15,631 bases of DNA from SLLW01 sp964388615 (GCA_964388615.1 CAYMBG010000062.1:1-15631), one strand, 5' to 3'. Positions 1 to 7,071 are shown, counted from the first letter of the stretch. Notes: generated from the letters alone by a model not told the origin. Program-made: numbers and translations.

Positions 1-99
1 AAGTCATTGACATAATAAAGATGTTTAGTATGTACTTATGGTTAGTATTATATGGTCTATTGACAAGAAGAACCGATGTGCCGGAAGGACACCGGGTTG

Positions 100-1308
100 C
101 TATTTCTTTTCAAGATATTCCTGCATGGTTTCTTTGATAAACTTATTGCTTAACTCGGATATGCCCGAGGGACCCAATCCATGAAGGTCTTCGTCTTCCA
201 CGGTTTTTTTCGTGTCAGTGATACGGATAAAAGCTTCGTAAACATCATCCATCTCCTCTTTGGAGAATTTATATCCCAGATTTTCCAGTCGCGCACTGAG
301 TGCACGTCGTCCGGAATGCTTGCCAAGAACAATTTTATTAGAGGAAAGTCCGACTGACTGTGGCGTCATGATTTCATAGGTCAGAGGGTTTTTGAGGACA
401 CCATCCTGGTGGATACCCGCCTCATGTGAAAAGGCGTTTTGACCGACAATCGCTTTGTTAACTTGTACGTTCATGCCCGTGATCTGGCACAAGAGCTGGC
501 TGGTGGGATAGATTTCGGTTGTGTTGATACCGGTATCTTCCTGAAATTCCGCGCTCCGGGTATGTATGGCCATAGCGATCTCCTCCAGCGCAGCATTCCC
601 GGCCCGTTCACCGATTCCGTTTACAGTACACTCAATTTGCTGTGCTCCGTTCCGAATAGCCATCAGTGAGTTGGCAACGCCCATTCCAAGATCGTCATGG
701 CAATGTACACTCAGAATGGCCTTATCGATGTTGGGCACTCGTTCCCGAAGCGTTCGGATCATATTTCCAAACTCCCAGGGCATGGCATATCCCACCGTAT
801 CGGGAATGTTGATGACATGTGCTCCGGCCTCGATAGTGGCTTCAACGATTTGGCACAAAAAGTCGATATCGGTGCGTGTCGCATCTTCGGCCGAAAATTC
901 AACATCGGGTGAAAGGCTGCAGGCATATGTAACCGCCCAAACCGCGTCGTCCAGAACTTCCTGCCGCGATTTCTTCAGCTTATGCTCCATATGGATATCA
1001 GAGGTAGCAATAAAGGTATGGATACGTGGCTTTTCGGCATGTTGGACCGCTTCCCAAGCCCGATCGATGTCTGCTTTTTTGGCACGGGAAAGACCGGCGA
1101 TAGTACAACCCCTTATTTTCTTCGCAATTTCCCGGACCGCCAGAAAATCACTCTCCGAGGAGATAGGGAAACCGGCTTCAATAACATCAGGTCCAAGTAG
1201 TTCGAGCTGACTTGCCATTTGAACTTTTTCGTCCAGGTTCATGCTGAACCCGGGTGCCTGTTCACCGTCGCGCAGAGTCGTATCGAAAATTTGAATCCGT
1301 TTCTTCAT
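100..1308 (-). CDS. leuA: 2-isopropylmalate synthase, short form without the C-terminal regulatory domain
   Basis: Condenses acetyl-CoA with 2-oxoisovalerate to give 2-isopropylmalate, the committed step of leucine synthesis, in the cytosol. The 402-residue protein has the HMGL-like TIM barrel: FDTTLRDGEQ at residues 8-17, the metal-binding HCH at 202-204, and the GIGERAGN signature ending at N238. A linker subdomain with FSHEAGIHQDG follows, and the protein stops soon after a KKTVEDEDL stretch. Typical bacterial LeuA is about 510-530 residues, so the roughly 120-residue LeuA dimer/allosteric domain that mediates leucine inhibition is missing. The stop is TAG, and the 99 bp beyond are AT-rich with no sign of a displaced domain, so this looks like a natural short form. 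The ATG lies 2 bp after the cimA stop, making it the last operon gene in view. A related acyl-transferase specificity cannot be excluded from sequence alone. Confidence 0.93.
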   Translation of the reverse strand: MKKRIQIFDTTLRDGEQAPGFSMNLDEKVQMASQLELLGPDVIEAGFPISSESDFLAVREIAKKIRGCTIAGLSRAKKADIDRAWEAVQHAEKPRIHTFIATSDIHMEHKLKKSRQEVLDDAVWAVTYACSLSPDVEFSAEDATRTDIDFLCQIVEATIEAGAHVINIPDTVGYAMPWEFGNMIRTLRERVPNIDKAILSVHCHDDLGMGVANSLMAIRNGAQQIECTVNGIGERAGNAALEEIAMAIHTRSAEFQEDTGINTTEIYPTSQLLCQITGMNVQVNKAIVGQNAFSHEAGIHQDGVLKNPLTYEIMTPQSVGLSSNKIVLGKHSGRRALSARLENLGYKFSKEEMDDVYEAFIRITDTKKTVEDEDLHGLGPSGISELSNKFIKETMQEYLEKK

Positions 1309-1310
1309 AA

Positions 1311-2903
1311 TTAAGAGTGATTTTCAGTGGTAATTTTATGTTGTTGGAGGTAGTAGGACATACTTTCCATCAATGCCTGCCAGCTGGCTTCAATGATGTT
1401 TTCGGAAACGCCAACCGTCCCCCAACTGCTGTTGTTATTTTGCGAGTCAATAAGCACTCTTACTTTTGCCTGAGTGCCGTCTTTTTCATTTAAGACACGG
1501 ACTTTGTAGTCCGAGAGTTGCATCTGATCCACTTCAGGATAGAATTTGCAAATAGCCTTTCGAAGCGCGGAGTCCAGCGCGTGTACCGGGCCGTTGCCGT
1601 CGGCTGCTGTATGCTCCTCTTCTCCGTTAACCAGCAGCCGGATGGTCGCCTCGGATTTCACATCACCCTGCTCATTTTTTTCAATGATCACACGAAAGCC
1701 CTTGAGCTCAAAAAGATCTTCCCACTCACCGGTGATTTTTCGGATGAGCAGATCCAGGGATCCTTCCGCTGCTTCAAACTGGTATCCTTGATTCTCCAAC
1801 TTCTTAAGGGTCTGGACAATTTCGGGAACCTTGTCACCGCAGACATTCAGATCCATTCCCAGTTCCTCGGCCTTGTATTGTATGTTGCTTTTTCCGGAGA
1901 GGTCGGATACCAAAACGCGCCTTTTGTTACCAATTTGTTCCGGCGGCAGGTGTTCATAAGTTGAGGGATCCTTCATCACGGCACTTACGTGGATACCTCC
2001 TTTGTGCGCAAAGGCACTTTTCCCTACAAACGGCTGGTGATCAAACGGAGCAACATTGGCTACTTCACTGACAAAATGAGACAGGGAGGTCAGTTTTTCA
2101 ATTTGTTCCGGTGAAATACATTGATATCCCAGCTTGATTTGAAGATTCGGGATTGCCGAACAAAGGTTTACATTACCACAGCGCTCGCCATAACCATTAA
2201 CGGTTCCCTGGACATGCCGGCATCCGTTTTCCACGGCAACCAACGTGTTTGCTACCGCAAGTTCCCCGTCATTATGGGCATGAATACCGATTATCTTGTC
2301 CGGGAATTTCCGGGTGACGGTTTTGACGATTTCGGCGACATGGTGGGGCAGTGTGCCTCCATTGGTGTCACATAGCGCCAATACAGAGGCACCGGACCCG
2401 GCTGCGGCCTCCAGTGTGGAGAGAGCATAATCGGCGTCCTCCTTGTAACCGTCAAAAAAGTGTTCGGCATCATAAACGACCTCTTTGTCATGGGCGACCA
2501 TGTAGGCGATGGATTGACGTATCAGGTCAAGATTTTGCTCCTCGGCGATTCCGAGAGCTTGTCTGACATGAAATATCGACGTTTTGCCGAATATCGAGAT
2601 GACCGGGGTTCCAGCCTGGACAAGAGCCTGTATGTTGGGATCGCTCTCCGGAGCGTTTCCCTGACGCATGGTGCTTCCAAAGGCTACCAGTTTCGAGTTC
2701 TCGAAGTGATGATCCCGGGCCTTATTGAAAAACTCCAGATCTTTTGGATTAGAGCCGGGCCAACCTCCTTCTATATAATGGAAACCCATCTGATCCAATC
2801 TGCGTGCAATGCGCATCTTGTCATCGGATGACAAAGAAATACCCTCTCCCTGCGTTCCGTCCCGCAGCGTAGTGTCAAATATAGCTATTGAACGATCTGT
2901 CAT
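1311..2903 (-). CDS. cimA: (R)-citramalate synthase
   Basis: Condenses pyruvate with acetyl-CoA to citramalate, the first step of the threonine-independent route to 2-oxobutyrate and isoleucine. The 530-residue protein has the HMGL-like barrel (FDTTLRDGTQGEGIS near residues 9-23, HAHNDGELAVAN metal motif, GYGERCGN). The segment IEGGWPGSNPKD is typical of the CimA branch rather than LeuA. The C-terminal third is a full LeuA dimer/allosteric domain, including WGTVGVSENIIEASWQAL, so it has the domain that neighbouring LeuA lacks. I chose the ATG at 2903, which overlaps the ilvC stop as ATGA and suggests translational coupling. A TTG 21 bp upstream is in frame but less likely, since the family motif starts close to this ATG. 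Substrate is inferred from family membership; the isopropylmalate isomerase and dehydrogenase genes needed downstream are not in the window. Confidence 0.93.
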   Translation of the reverse strand: MTDRSIAIFDTTLRDGTQGEGISLSSDDKMRIARRLDQMGFHYIEGGWPGSNPKDLEFFNKARDHHFENSKLVAFGSTMRQGNAPESDPNIQALVQAGTPVISIFGKTSIFHVRQALGIAEEQNLDLIRQSIAYMVAHDKEVVYDAEHFFDGYKEDADYALSTLEAAAGSGASVLALCDTNGGTLPHHVAEIVKTVTRKFPDKIIGIHAHNDGELAVANTLVAVENGCRHVQGTVNGYGERCGNVNLCSAIPNLQIKLGYQCISPEQIEKLTSLSHFVSEVANVAPFDHQPFVGKSAFAHKGGIHVSAVMKDPSTYEHLPPEQIGNKRRVLVSDLSGKSNIQYKAEELGMDLNVCGDKVPEIVQTLKKLENQGYQFEAAEGSLDLLIRKITGEWEDLFELKGFRVIIEKNEQGDVKSEATIRLLVNGEEEHTAADGNGPVHALDSALRKAICKFYPEVDQMQLSDYKVRVLNEKDGTQAKVRVLIDSQNNNSSWGTVGVSENIIEASWQALMESMSYYLQQHKITTENHS

Positions 2904-3898
2904 GATTGATTCTTGTTTATCCAACTCATCATTTTTCGAAGCTCGCCGCCTACTTTTTCAATCGGCAAACGGTCGTGTTTTCTGCGCAATGCTTCAAGCG
3001 AAGGACGACCGGCCTTGTTTTCCAGGATCCATTCACGGGCAAAAGAACCGTTTTGGATGTCGGCCAGCAAAGTTTCCATCCTTCCCCGGGTACCGGAGTC
3101 GATCACCTTTGGACCGGCCGTCATACCACCATATTCTGCGGTATCACTCACCGAATAGTACATTCCGGCGATTCCGCCTTCGTACATCAGATCCACGATA
3201 AGCTTGACTTCGTGCAGACACTCGAAATATGCGATTTCGGGTTTGTAACCGGCTTTAACCAGTACATCAAATCCGGTGTTTATCAGCTCGGAGATGCCTC
3301 CGCACAAAACGGCTTGTTCACCGAAAAGGTCGGTTTCGGTTTCCTCTTCAAAGGTGGTTTCGATGACGCCGGCTCTGGTTCCGCCGATGCCTTTGGCGTA
3401 AGCCAATGCGATATCACGCATGTTATTGTCGGGATCCTGGTGAATCGCAAACAAGCACGGAACGCCAGCCCCCTCCGTATATACGCGACGAACCAGGTGT
3501 CCGGGACCCTTGGGTGCAACCATAAATACACCAATATTTTCAGGGGGAACAATCTGGCTGAAATGGATATTGAAACCGTGCGCGAATACAAGTGCGTTAC
3601 CGGGTTTCAGGTTGGGAGCAATATCTTTTTCGTAAACCTCTTTTTGTTTCTCATCGGGCAGCAAAACCATGACCACATCGGCTTTTTTAGCGGCTTCCGG
3701 CGTTTCGTAAACCACCAGACCGTCGGCTTCCGCTTTGTCCCAGGATTTACTGCCTTTACGGAGGCCGACGATAACCGAAACCCCGCTTTCATGAAGGTTG
3801 CGGGCATGTGCATGCCCCTGACTGCCATACCCCAGTACAGCTACAGTTTTGCTTTCGAAGATGGAAAGATCAGCGTCGTTGTTATAATAGAGTTTCAT
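2900..3898 (-). CDS. ilvC: Ketol-acid reductoisomerase (NADP+), class I
   Basis: Mg2+-dependent alkyl migration plus NAD(P)H reduction of acetolactate or acetohydroxybutyrate to the dihydroxy acids of the Val/Leu and Ile pathways. At 332 residues it is the short class I type. The Rossmann domain carries GYGSQG at 23-28 and a GLRKGSKSW cofactor-selectivity loop at 45-53 with basic and serine residues expected to contact the NADPH phosphate. AHGFN contains H107. The knotted helical domain shows the metal ligands D190 and E194 (ETDLFGEQ) and E226 and E230 (ECLHE), with SDTAEYG at 251-257. All expected catalytic residues are present. The stop overlaps the cimA start by 4 bp. A 139-bp gap separates it from ilvN, the largest gap inside the operon. 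NADPH preference is inferred from the loop only. Confidence 0.97.
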   Translation of the reverse strand: MKLYYNNDADLSIFESKTVAVLGYGSQGHAHARNLHESGVSVIVGLRKGSKSWDKAEADGLVVYETPEAAKKADVVMVLLPDEKQKEVYEKDIAPNLKPGNALVFAHGFNIHFSQIVPPENIGVFMVAPKGPGHLVRRVYTEGAGVPCLFAIHQDPDNNMRDIALAYAKGIGGTRAGVIETTFEEETETDLFGEQAVLCGGISELINTGFDVLVKAGYKPEIAYFECLHEVKLIVDLMYEGGIAGMYYSVSDTAEYGGMTAGPKVIDSGTRGRMETLLADIQNGSFAREWILENKAGRPSLEALRRKHDRLPIEKVGGELRKMMSWINKNQS

Positions 3899-3974
3899 TT
3901 GGTATATATTTTTGGATTATTTCATCAATAGATGCATCCATGGCAACCATACCCCTTTTAAGAGCGCATGACAT
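3882..3974 (-). CDS. Possible 30-codon small ORF overlapping the ilvC start
   Basis: A 30-codon ATG-initiated frame lies in the ilvN-ilvC gap and runs 17 bases into ilvC in a different frame, ending at TAA. Its predicted product reads MSCALKRGMVAMDAS at the N-terminus and ends in IPNETLL; I recognise no family. Eight of the 30 residues are Ile, Leu or Val, which is not enough for a leader-peptide claim. It could be a translational coupler for ilvC or simply chance. Confidence 0.15.
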   Translation of the reverse strand: MSCALKRGMVAMDASIDEIIQKYIPNETLL

Positions 3975-3996
3975 GGATGGTGTAATTCAATTATTT

Positions 3997-4004
3997 CAAA
4001 ATTA
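3997..4004 (-). promoter_or_regulatory. Possible internal -7 element upstream of ilvC
   Basis: Read on the minus strand this is TAATTTTG, an exact match to the Bacteroidota TAnnTTTG consensus, about 100 bp before ilvC. I see no TTTG or TTG box at the usual 19-21 bp upstream, so it is a weak candidate for an internal ilvC-cimA-leuA promoter. Confidence 0.2.
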
Positions 4005-4037
4005 TGTAACCATTGGAGGGTTTGTTTTTGATAGCCA

Positions 4038-4550
4038 CTACTCCTTTGGCTGGTATTCCCGCTTCATGGCAACCGTTCCGGTGCGAGCAACCTGCCGGAT
4101 TCCGAAAGGCTCAAACATGCCAATTGCGGCATCGACCTTATCTTTGCGGCCCGTAATTTCAATGGTCAGACTTTCGGTGCTGATGTCAATGACTTTGGCC
4201 CGGAAAACATTGGCAACCTGGATGATTTCGGTCTGTTTCTCCTTGTTGGATTTGACCTTTATCAATGCCAGCTCCCGTTCAACATGTTGCATGAACGTCA
4301 GATCCTGCACTTGTACTACATCCACCAGTTTATCGAGCTGAAGAATGATCTGATCAATAATAAGCTCGTCCCCATGAGTTGTGATGGTGCAACTGGCCAT
4401 TTTATCCTCTTCGGCTTCTCCAATGCTGATGCTGTCGATGTTGAATCCACGTCCGGTGAAAAGTCCGGCAATACGTGCCAGCGCATTGAAGTTATGGTTC
4501 ACCATCATGGATATGGTGTGTTTCCTTTTCTTGTTGGGTTTTTCTGACAT
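4038..4550 (-). CDS. ilvN: Acetolactate synthase small (regulatory) subunit
   Basis: Regulatory partner of IlvB that stimulates the catalytic subunit and usually carries valine feedback. The 170-residue protein has an N-terminal ACT domain (about residues 11-85; LARIAGLFTGRGFNIDSISIG at 24-44) followed by the IlvN/IlvH C-terminal domain (HVERELALIKV, then VIDISTESLTIEITGRKDKVDAAI). The normal ENxxG valine-site loop reads NHNFN here (residues 18-22). Aligned by eye to E. coli IlvH, N22 takes the place of Gly14, a position where substitutions give valine resistance. The translation of this segment was checked codon by codon. The start ATG lies 39 bp after ilvB. Family assignment is secure; altered feedback is an inference. 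Confidence 0.95.
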   Translation of the reverse strand: MSEKPNKKRKHTISMMVNHNFNALARIAGLFTGRGFNIDSISIGEAEEDKMASCTITTHGDELIIDQIILQLDKLVDVVQVQDLTFMQHVERELALIKVKSNKEKQTEIIQVANVFRAKVIDISTESLTIEITGRKDKVDAAIGMFEPFGIRQVARTGTVAMKREYQPKE

Positions 4551-4589
4551 GTTACTTTTTAATTATGGTTATGGATGTGTTTGCCGGGA

Positions 4590-6401
4590 CTATTTTGGTG
4601 GCTTAACAGGATAAGGGGTGTCTACAAGCTCAGACACCGAAGCGCCAGGGGGAACCATCGGATAAACACACTCTTCCTGTGAGACCCATATATCCATAAG
4701 CACCGGTTTATCTTTGACGGCATGTGCTTTTTCGAGTACATCCTTAAGCTCATCCGGTGTTTTGGCTCTCATACCGACTATGCCGAACGTTTCCGCCATT
4801 TTGACAAAATCGGGGTTACTTTCCTCCAGAAAGGAGTGGGAATAGCGTCCGCCGTAAAACATCTCTTGCCACTGACGGACCATGCCGAGGTAACCGTTAT
4901 TCATGATCGCGATTTTTACAGGGATTCCGTACGCAGCCACGGTTGCCAGCTCCATGGCGGTCATTTGAAAGCCACCATCTCCGGTTATACACCAAACATC
5001 ACGGTTCGGACGGGCAACAGCGGCCCCCATTGCCGCCGGAAAACCAAAGCCCATGGTACCGAGTCCTCCTGATGAAAGCCAGGATTTCGGGTGGTTGAAC
5101 TTGTAATACTGTGCCGACCACATCTGATGTTGACCGACATCGGTCGAGACGATCGCTTCACCTTTGGTGACCCTTGATATCTCCTGGATCATGTATTGCG
5201 GAGCGATTTCTTTGTTGCGGGGTTCGTAACGCAGTGGATGCTCTTGCCGCCATTGGTCCAGGGTCTGAAGCCAGTCGGTGGTTTCGACACCATCAACCAG
5301 TTTGTTAAGCTCATTTAAAACGACCTTGACATCTCCTATGACCGGAACTTCCACATGAATATTTTTATTGATGCATGAGGGGTCGATATCGATGTGAATT
5401 TTCCTGGAGTGAGGTGAAAAGCCGTCCAGTCGTCCCGTGACCCGGTCGTCAAACCGTGCCCCCACTGCTATGAGGACATCACAATTTTGTATGGCCATAT
5501 TGGCATACCAGGTACCGTGCATCCCCAGCATCCCCAGCGAGAGCGGATCCGTTTCCGGAAAAGAACCGAGTCCCATTAAAGTGGTGGTGACCGGTATGTT
5601 GTTTTTTCGTGCCAATTCGATGACTTCCTCGTGCCCATCACCCGTTACAGCGCCTCCACCCACATAGAGCAGGGGTTTATTGGCTACTTTTATCAGTTCA
5701 GCGGCTTTACGAATTTGTTCGGAATCGGCTTTGACTTGAGGACTGTATCCGCGCATGGATACTTGTGGCTCCCGTTTTTCATACATGGCTCTGGTAAAAA
5801 GCATGTCTTTGGGCAGATCCACCAACACCGGTCCGGGACGCCCGGAGCTGGCAATGTAAAAGGCATCACGGATGGCATCGGCGAGTTCGCTCACATCTTT
5901 AACCAAAAAGCTGTGCTTGGTGACCGGCCGCGTCATCCCAATGATATCCGCTTCCTGAAAGGCATCATTGCCGATCATATTTGATGGCACTTGTCCGGTC
6001 AGTACAACCATTGGAATAGAGTCCATCATGGCCGTTGTGATTCCGGTAACCGTGTTAGTCGCTCCCGGGCCGGATGTAGCCAGAATTACTCCGGGTTTGC
6101 CTGTTGCCCGGGCATATCCATCGGCGGCATGAGTGCCGGCCTGTTCATGACGCACCAAAATATGACGCAGTTCCGGTGTCTTGAAAAGGGTGTCATATAT
6201 ACCCAGGACCACCCCGCCTGGATACCCGAAAATGGTGTCCACACCCTGATCGAGCAATGACTGGATTAAAATCTCACCGCCGCTCAACTCTTTTGCTTGA
6301 GGTTTGGCGGTTTTTGCGAGGTTCTTTGTACCGTCGGCGGATGCGCTCGCTGCGTCTTGAGTGGCATCCGGGTTGGTTGAGGTGGTATTGGATTGTTTCA
6401 T
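4590..6401 (-). CDS. ilvB: Acetolactate synthase (acetohydroxyacid synthase) large catalytic subunit
   Basis: ThDP-, Mg2+- and FAD-dependent enzyme joining two pyruvates to acetolactate, or pyruvate plus 2-oxobutyrate to acetohydroxybutyrate, the common first step for Val, Leu and Ile. The 603-residue protein has the full biosynthetic AHAS layout. The catalytic glutamate is E86 in VRHEQAGTHAADGYARATG, the ThDP/Mg site is GDGGFQM (474-480) through NNGYLG (501-506), and VRQWQ places W511 at the conserved active-site tryptophan that is also a herbicide-site residue. The first ~38 residues are a polar Ser/Thr/Ala/Lys-rich extension before the SGGEILIQSLLDQGVD core and probably lack a fixed structure. 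It is the first enzyme gene of the operon, 282 bp downstream of a putative leader-peptide ORF that likely controls it. Confidence 0.97.
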   Translation of the reverse strand: MKQSNTTSTNPDATQDAASASADGTKNLAKTAKPQAKELSGGEILIQSLLDQGVDTIFGYPGGVVLGIYDTLFKTPELRHILVRHEQAGTHAADGYARATGKPGVILATSGPGATNTVTGITTAMMDSIPMVVLTGQVPSNMIGNDAFQEADIIGMTRPVTKHSFLVKDVSELADAIRDAFYIASSGRPGPVLVDLPKDMLFTRAMYEKREPQVSMRGYSPQVKADSEQIRKAAELIKVANKPLLYVGGGAVTGDGHEEVIELARKNNIPVTTTLMGLGSFPETDPLSLGMLGMHGTWYANMAIQNCDVLIAVGARFDDRVTGRLDGFSPHSRKIHIDIDPSCINKNIHVEVPVIGDVKVVLNELNKLVDGVETTDWLQTLDQWRQEHPLRYEPRNKEIAPQYMIQEISRVTKGEAIVSTDVGQHQMWSAQYYKFNHPKSWLSSGGLGTMGFGFPAAMGAAVARPNRDVWCITGDGGFQMTAMELATVAAYGIPVKIAIMNNGYLGMVRQWQEMFYGGRYSHSFLEESNPDFVKMAETFGIVGMRAKTPDELKDVLEKAHAVKDKPVLMDIWVSQEECVYPMVPPGASVSELVDTPYPVKPPK

Positions 6402-6604
6402 GACAGTTATCAGAAATCTTTGATTAGTGTAGTATTTGTTGATGAGTGTGAGTGATGACTAAATGATTTCATAGCGCCACAACGGAATTCCTGGACCGGC
6501 GACATCCGGCACTTGTTTTTCGGGGTACCGAACAAAGGTTTCCCAAAAGAAACTAAAAATGTGCTGTTGGTTTGTTTAACATTCATCGGTCACAGGGTTG
6601 TTTT
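6402..6604 (-). promoter_or_regulatory. Untranslated leader between attenuator element and ilvB, with a C-rich G-less tract
   Basis: No convincing gene is present. Read as minus-strand RNA, 6457 to 6421 is 37 nt with 13 C and no G, the composition expected of a Rho-loading (rut) region, ending 19 bp before the ilvB ATG. Upstream are small G+C-rich inverted repeats: a CCGG-loop-CCGG hairpin around 6500-6515 and TTCGG/CCGAA around 6520-6535. The only runs of T on this strand (5 at about 6553-6557 and 4 a little downstream) lack a strong hairpin before them, so a classical intrinsic terminator is not apparent. Confidence 0.35.
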
Positions 6605-6680
6605 CCTCTTTCAGAGGTCAGTCCCTAATATCCGATTTAATGTTTAAGAATGGGTGGGCTTAAGGTTGACCTCTGGAAAG
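6605..6680 (-). promoter_or_regulatory. Putative attenuator: mutually exclusive RNA pairings after the leader-peptide stop
   Basis: In the minus-strand RNA a segment starting 3 nt after the leader stop (B, 6680-6667) can pair with a downstream segment (C, 6620-6608) over 13 bp with one bulged base, enclosing a 46-nt loop. The core CAGAGGTCA/TGACCTCTG is 9 bp and perfect. C can instead fold alone as CCTCT-GAA-AGAGG (6617-6605). A copy of the C core, ACCTCTG, sits inside the leader ORF (A, 6773-6767, codons 34-36) and could pair with B over 7 bp. A ribosome at the leader stop would cover B, while one stalled in the Ile/Val/Leu run would leave B free. The pairings are seen in the sequence; the switch is inferred. 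Confidence 0.55.
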
Positions 6681-6683
6681 GAA

Positions 6684-6872
6684 TTATAGAATTCCAATTA
6701 GTAGGTCAATAATTAGAATAATCGAAACCACGACGATAGAGGTGCGTATCACGGCATCGATGTATTCAGAGGTAACACTTACGAATTCGTCAGACAAAAT
6801 CCGATCCGTCAGCGCAGGTACAATACTCTGGGCTTTCACAAGTGCGACCGTTTTTTGTTTTTGTGTTGTCAT
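6684..6872 (-). CDS. Putative Ile/Val/Leu-rich leader peptide of the ilv operon (alternatively a small one-pass membrane protein)
   Basis: A 62-codon ATG-initiated ORF on the ilvB strand, between a good promoter and ilvB. Residues 46-62 read IVVVSIILIIDLLIGIL: 14 of 17 are Ile, Val or Leu, ending directly at the stop. All four leucines in this tail use CTA, while the three earlier leucines use CTT, CTG and TTG. CTA is also the preferred stalling codon in the enterobacterial leu leader, and the tail resembles E. coli IlvL (ALLRVISLVVISVVVIII). Competing RNA pairings start 3 nt past the stop. I infer a ribosome-stalling sensor for charged tRNA-Ile/Val/Leu. The ORF is long for a leader; translation could begin at a later TTG (codon 26) or GTG (codon 41). 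The tail would also fit one membrane segment, and I recognise no family for residues 1-45. Confidence 0.6.
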   Translation of the reverse strand: MTTQKQKTVALVKAQSIVPALTDRILSDEFVSVTSEYIDAVIRTSIVVVSIILIIDLLIGIL

Positions 6873-6911
6873 CTAAAATTCGAAGTGTTTATTTGTTTTC
6901 ACAACATTCTT

Positions 6912-6942
6912 CAAAACTAATGAATTTTATGGTTTTGTCAAC
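6912..6942 (-). promoter_or_regulatory. Bacteroidota-type promoter of the leader-ilvBNC-cimA-leuA operon
   Basis: On the minus strand GTTG (6942-6939, within GTTGACA) is followed by exactly 19 bp and then TAGTTTTG (6919-6912), matching the Bacteroidota TTTG-N19-TAnnTTTG promoter with a perfect -7 box. Transcription would start near 6905, about 30 nt before the leader-peptide ATG at 6872. Confidence 0.6.
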
Positions 6943-7071
6943 TGCTTTTCTAAAGTAAATCCTCAAAAACCTTGAAACAGGGTGGTTGTAAGGGTAATAA
7001 TATAATATATAAATCGCAAAAAGGCTAAAAATAGAAGAGTGTATGTGTTAAAGTAATAAATAATAACGCTA

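Noticed and set aside
2901..2924. TTG start for cimA at 2924, giving 7 more residues
   Set aside because: The ATG at 2903 makes an ATGA overlap with ilvC and sits at the usual distance from the FDTTLRDG motif.
2906..3931. A 341-codon open frame on the plus strand opposite ilvC
   Set aside because: It lies wholly antisense to a well-conserved ilvC, matches no family I recognise and is explained by the codon bias of ilvC.
6410..6586. A 58-codon minus-strand ORF between the leader peptide and ilvB, ending in MKSFSHHSHSSTNTTLIKDF
   Set aside because: Composition is unlike a protein, it has no Ile/Val/Leu run, and its Ser/Thr/His-rich end follows from the G-free C/A-rich DNA.
6402..6911. T-box riboswitch controlling ilvB
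   Set aside because: No T-box consensus (AGGGTGGNACCGCG-like) occurs on the minus strand; the signal here is a coding leader instead.
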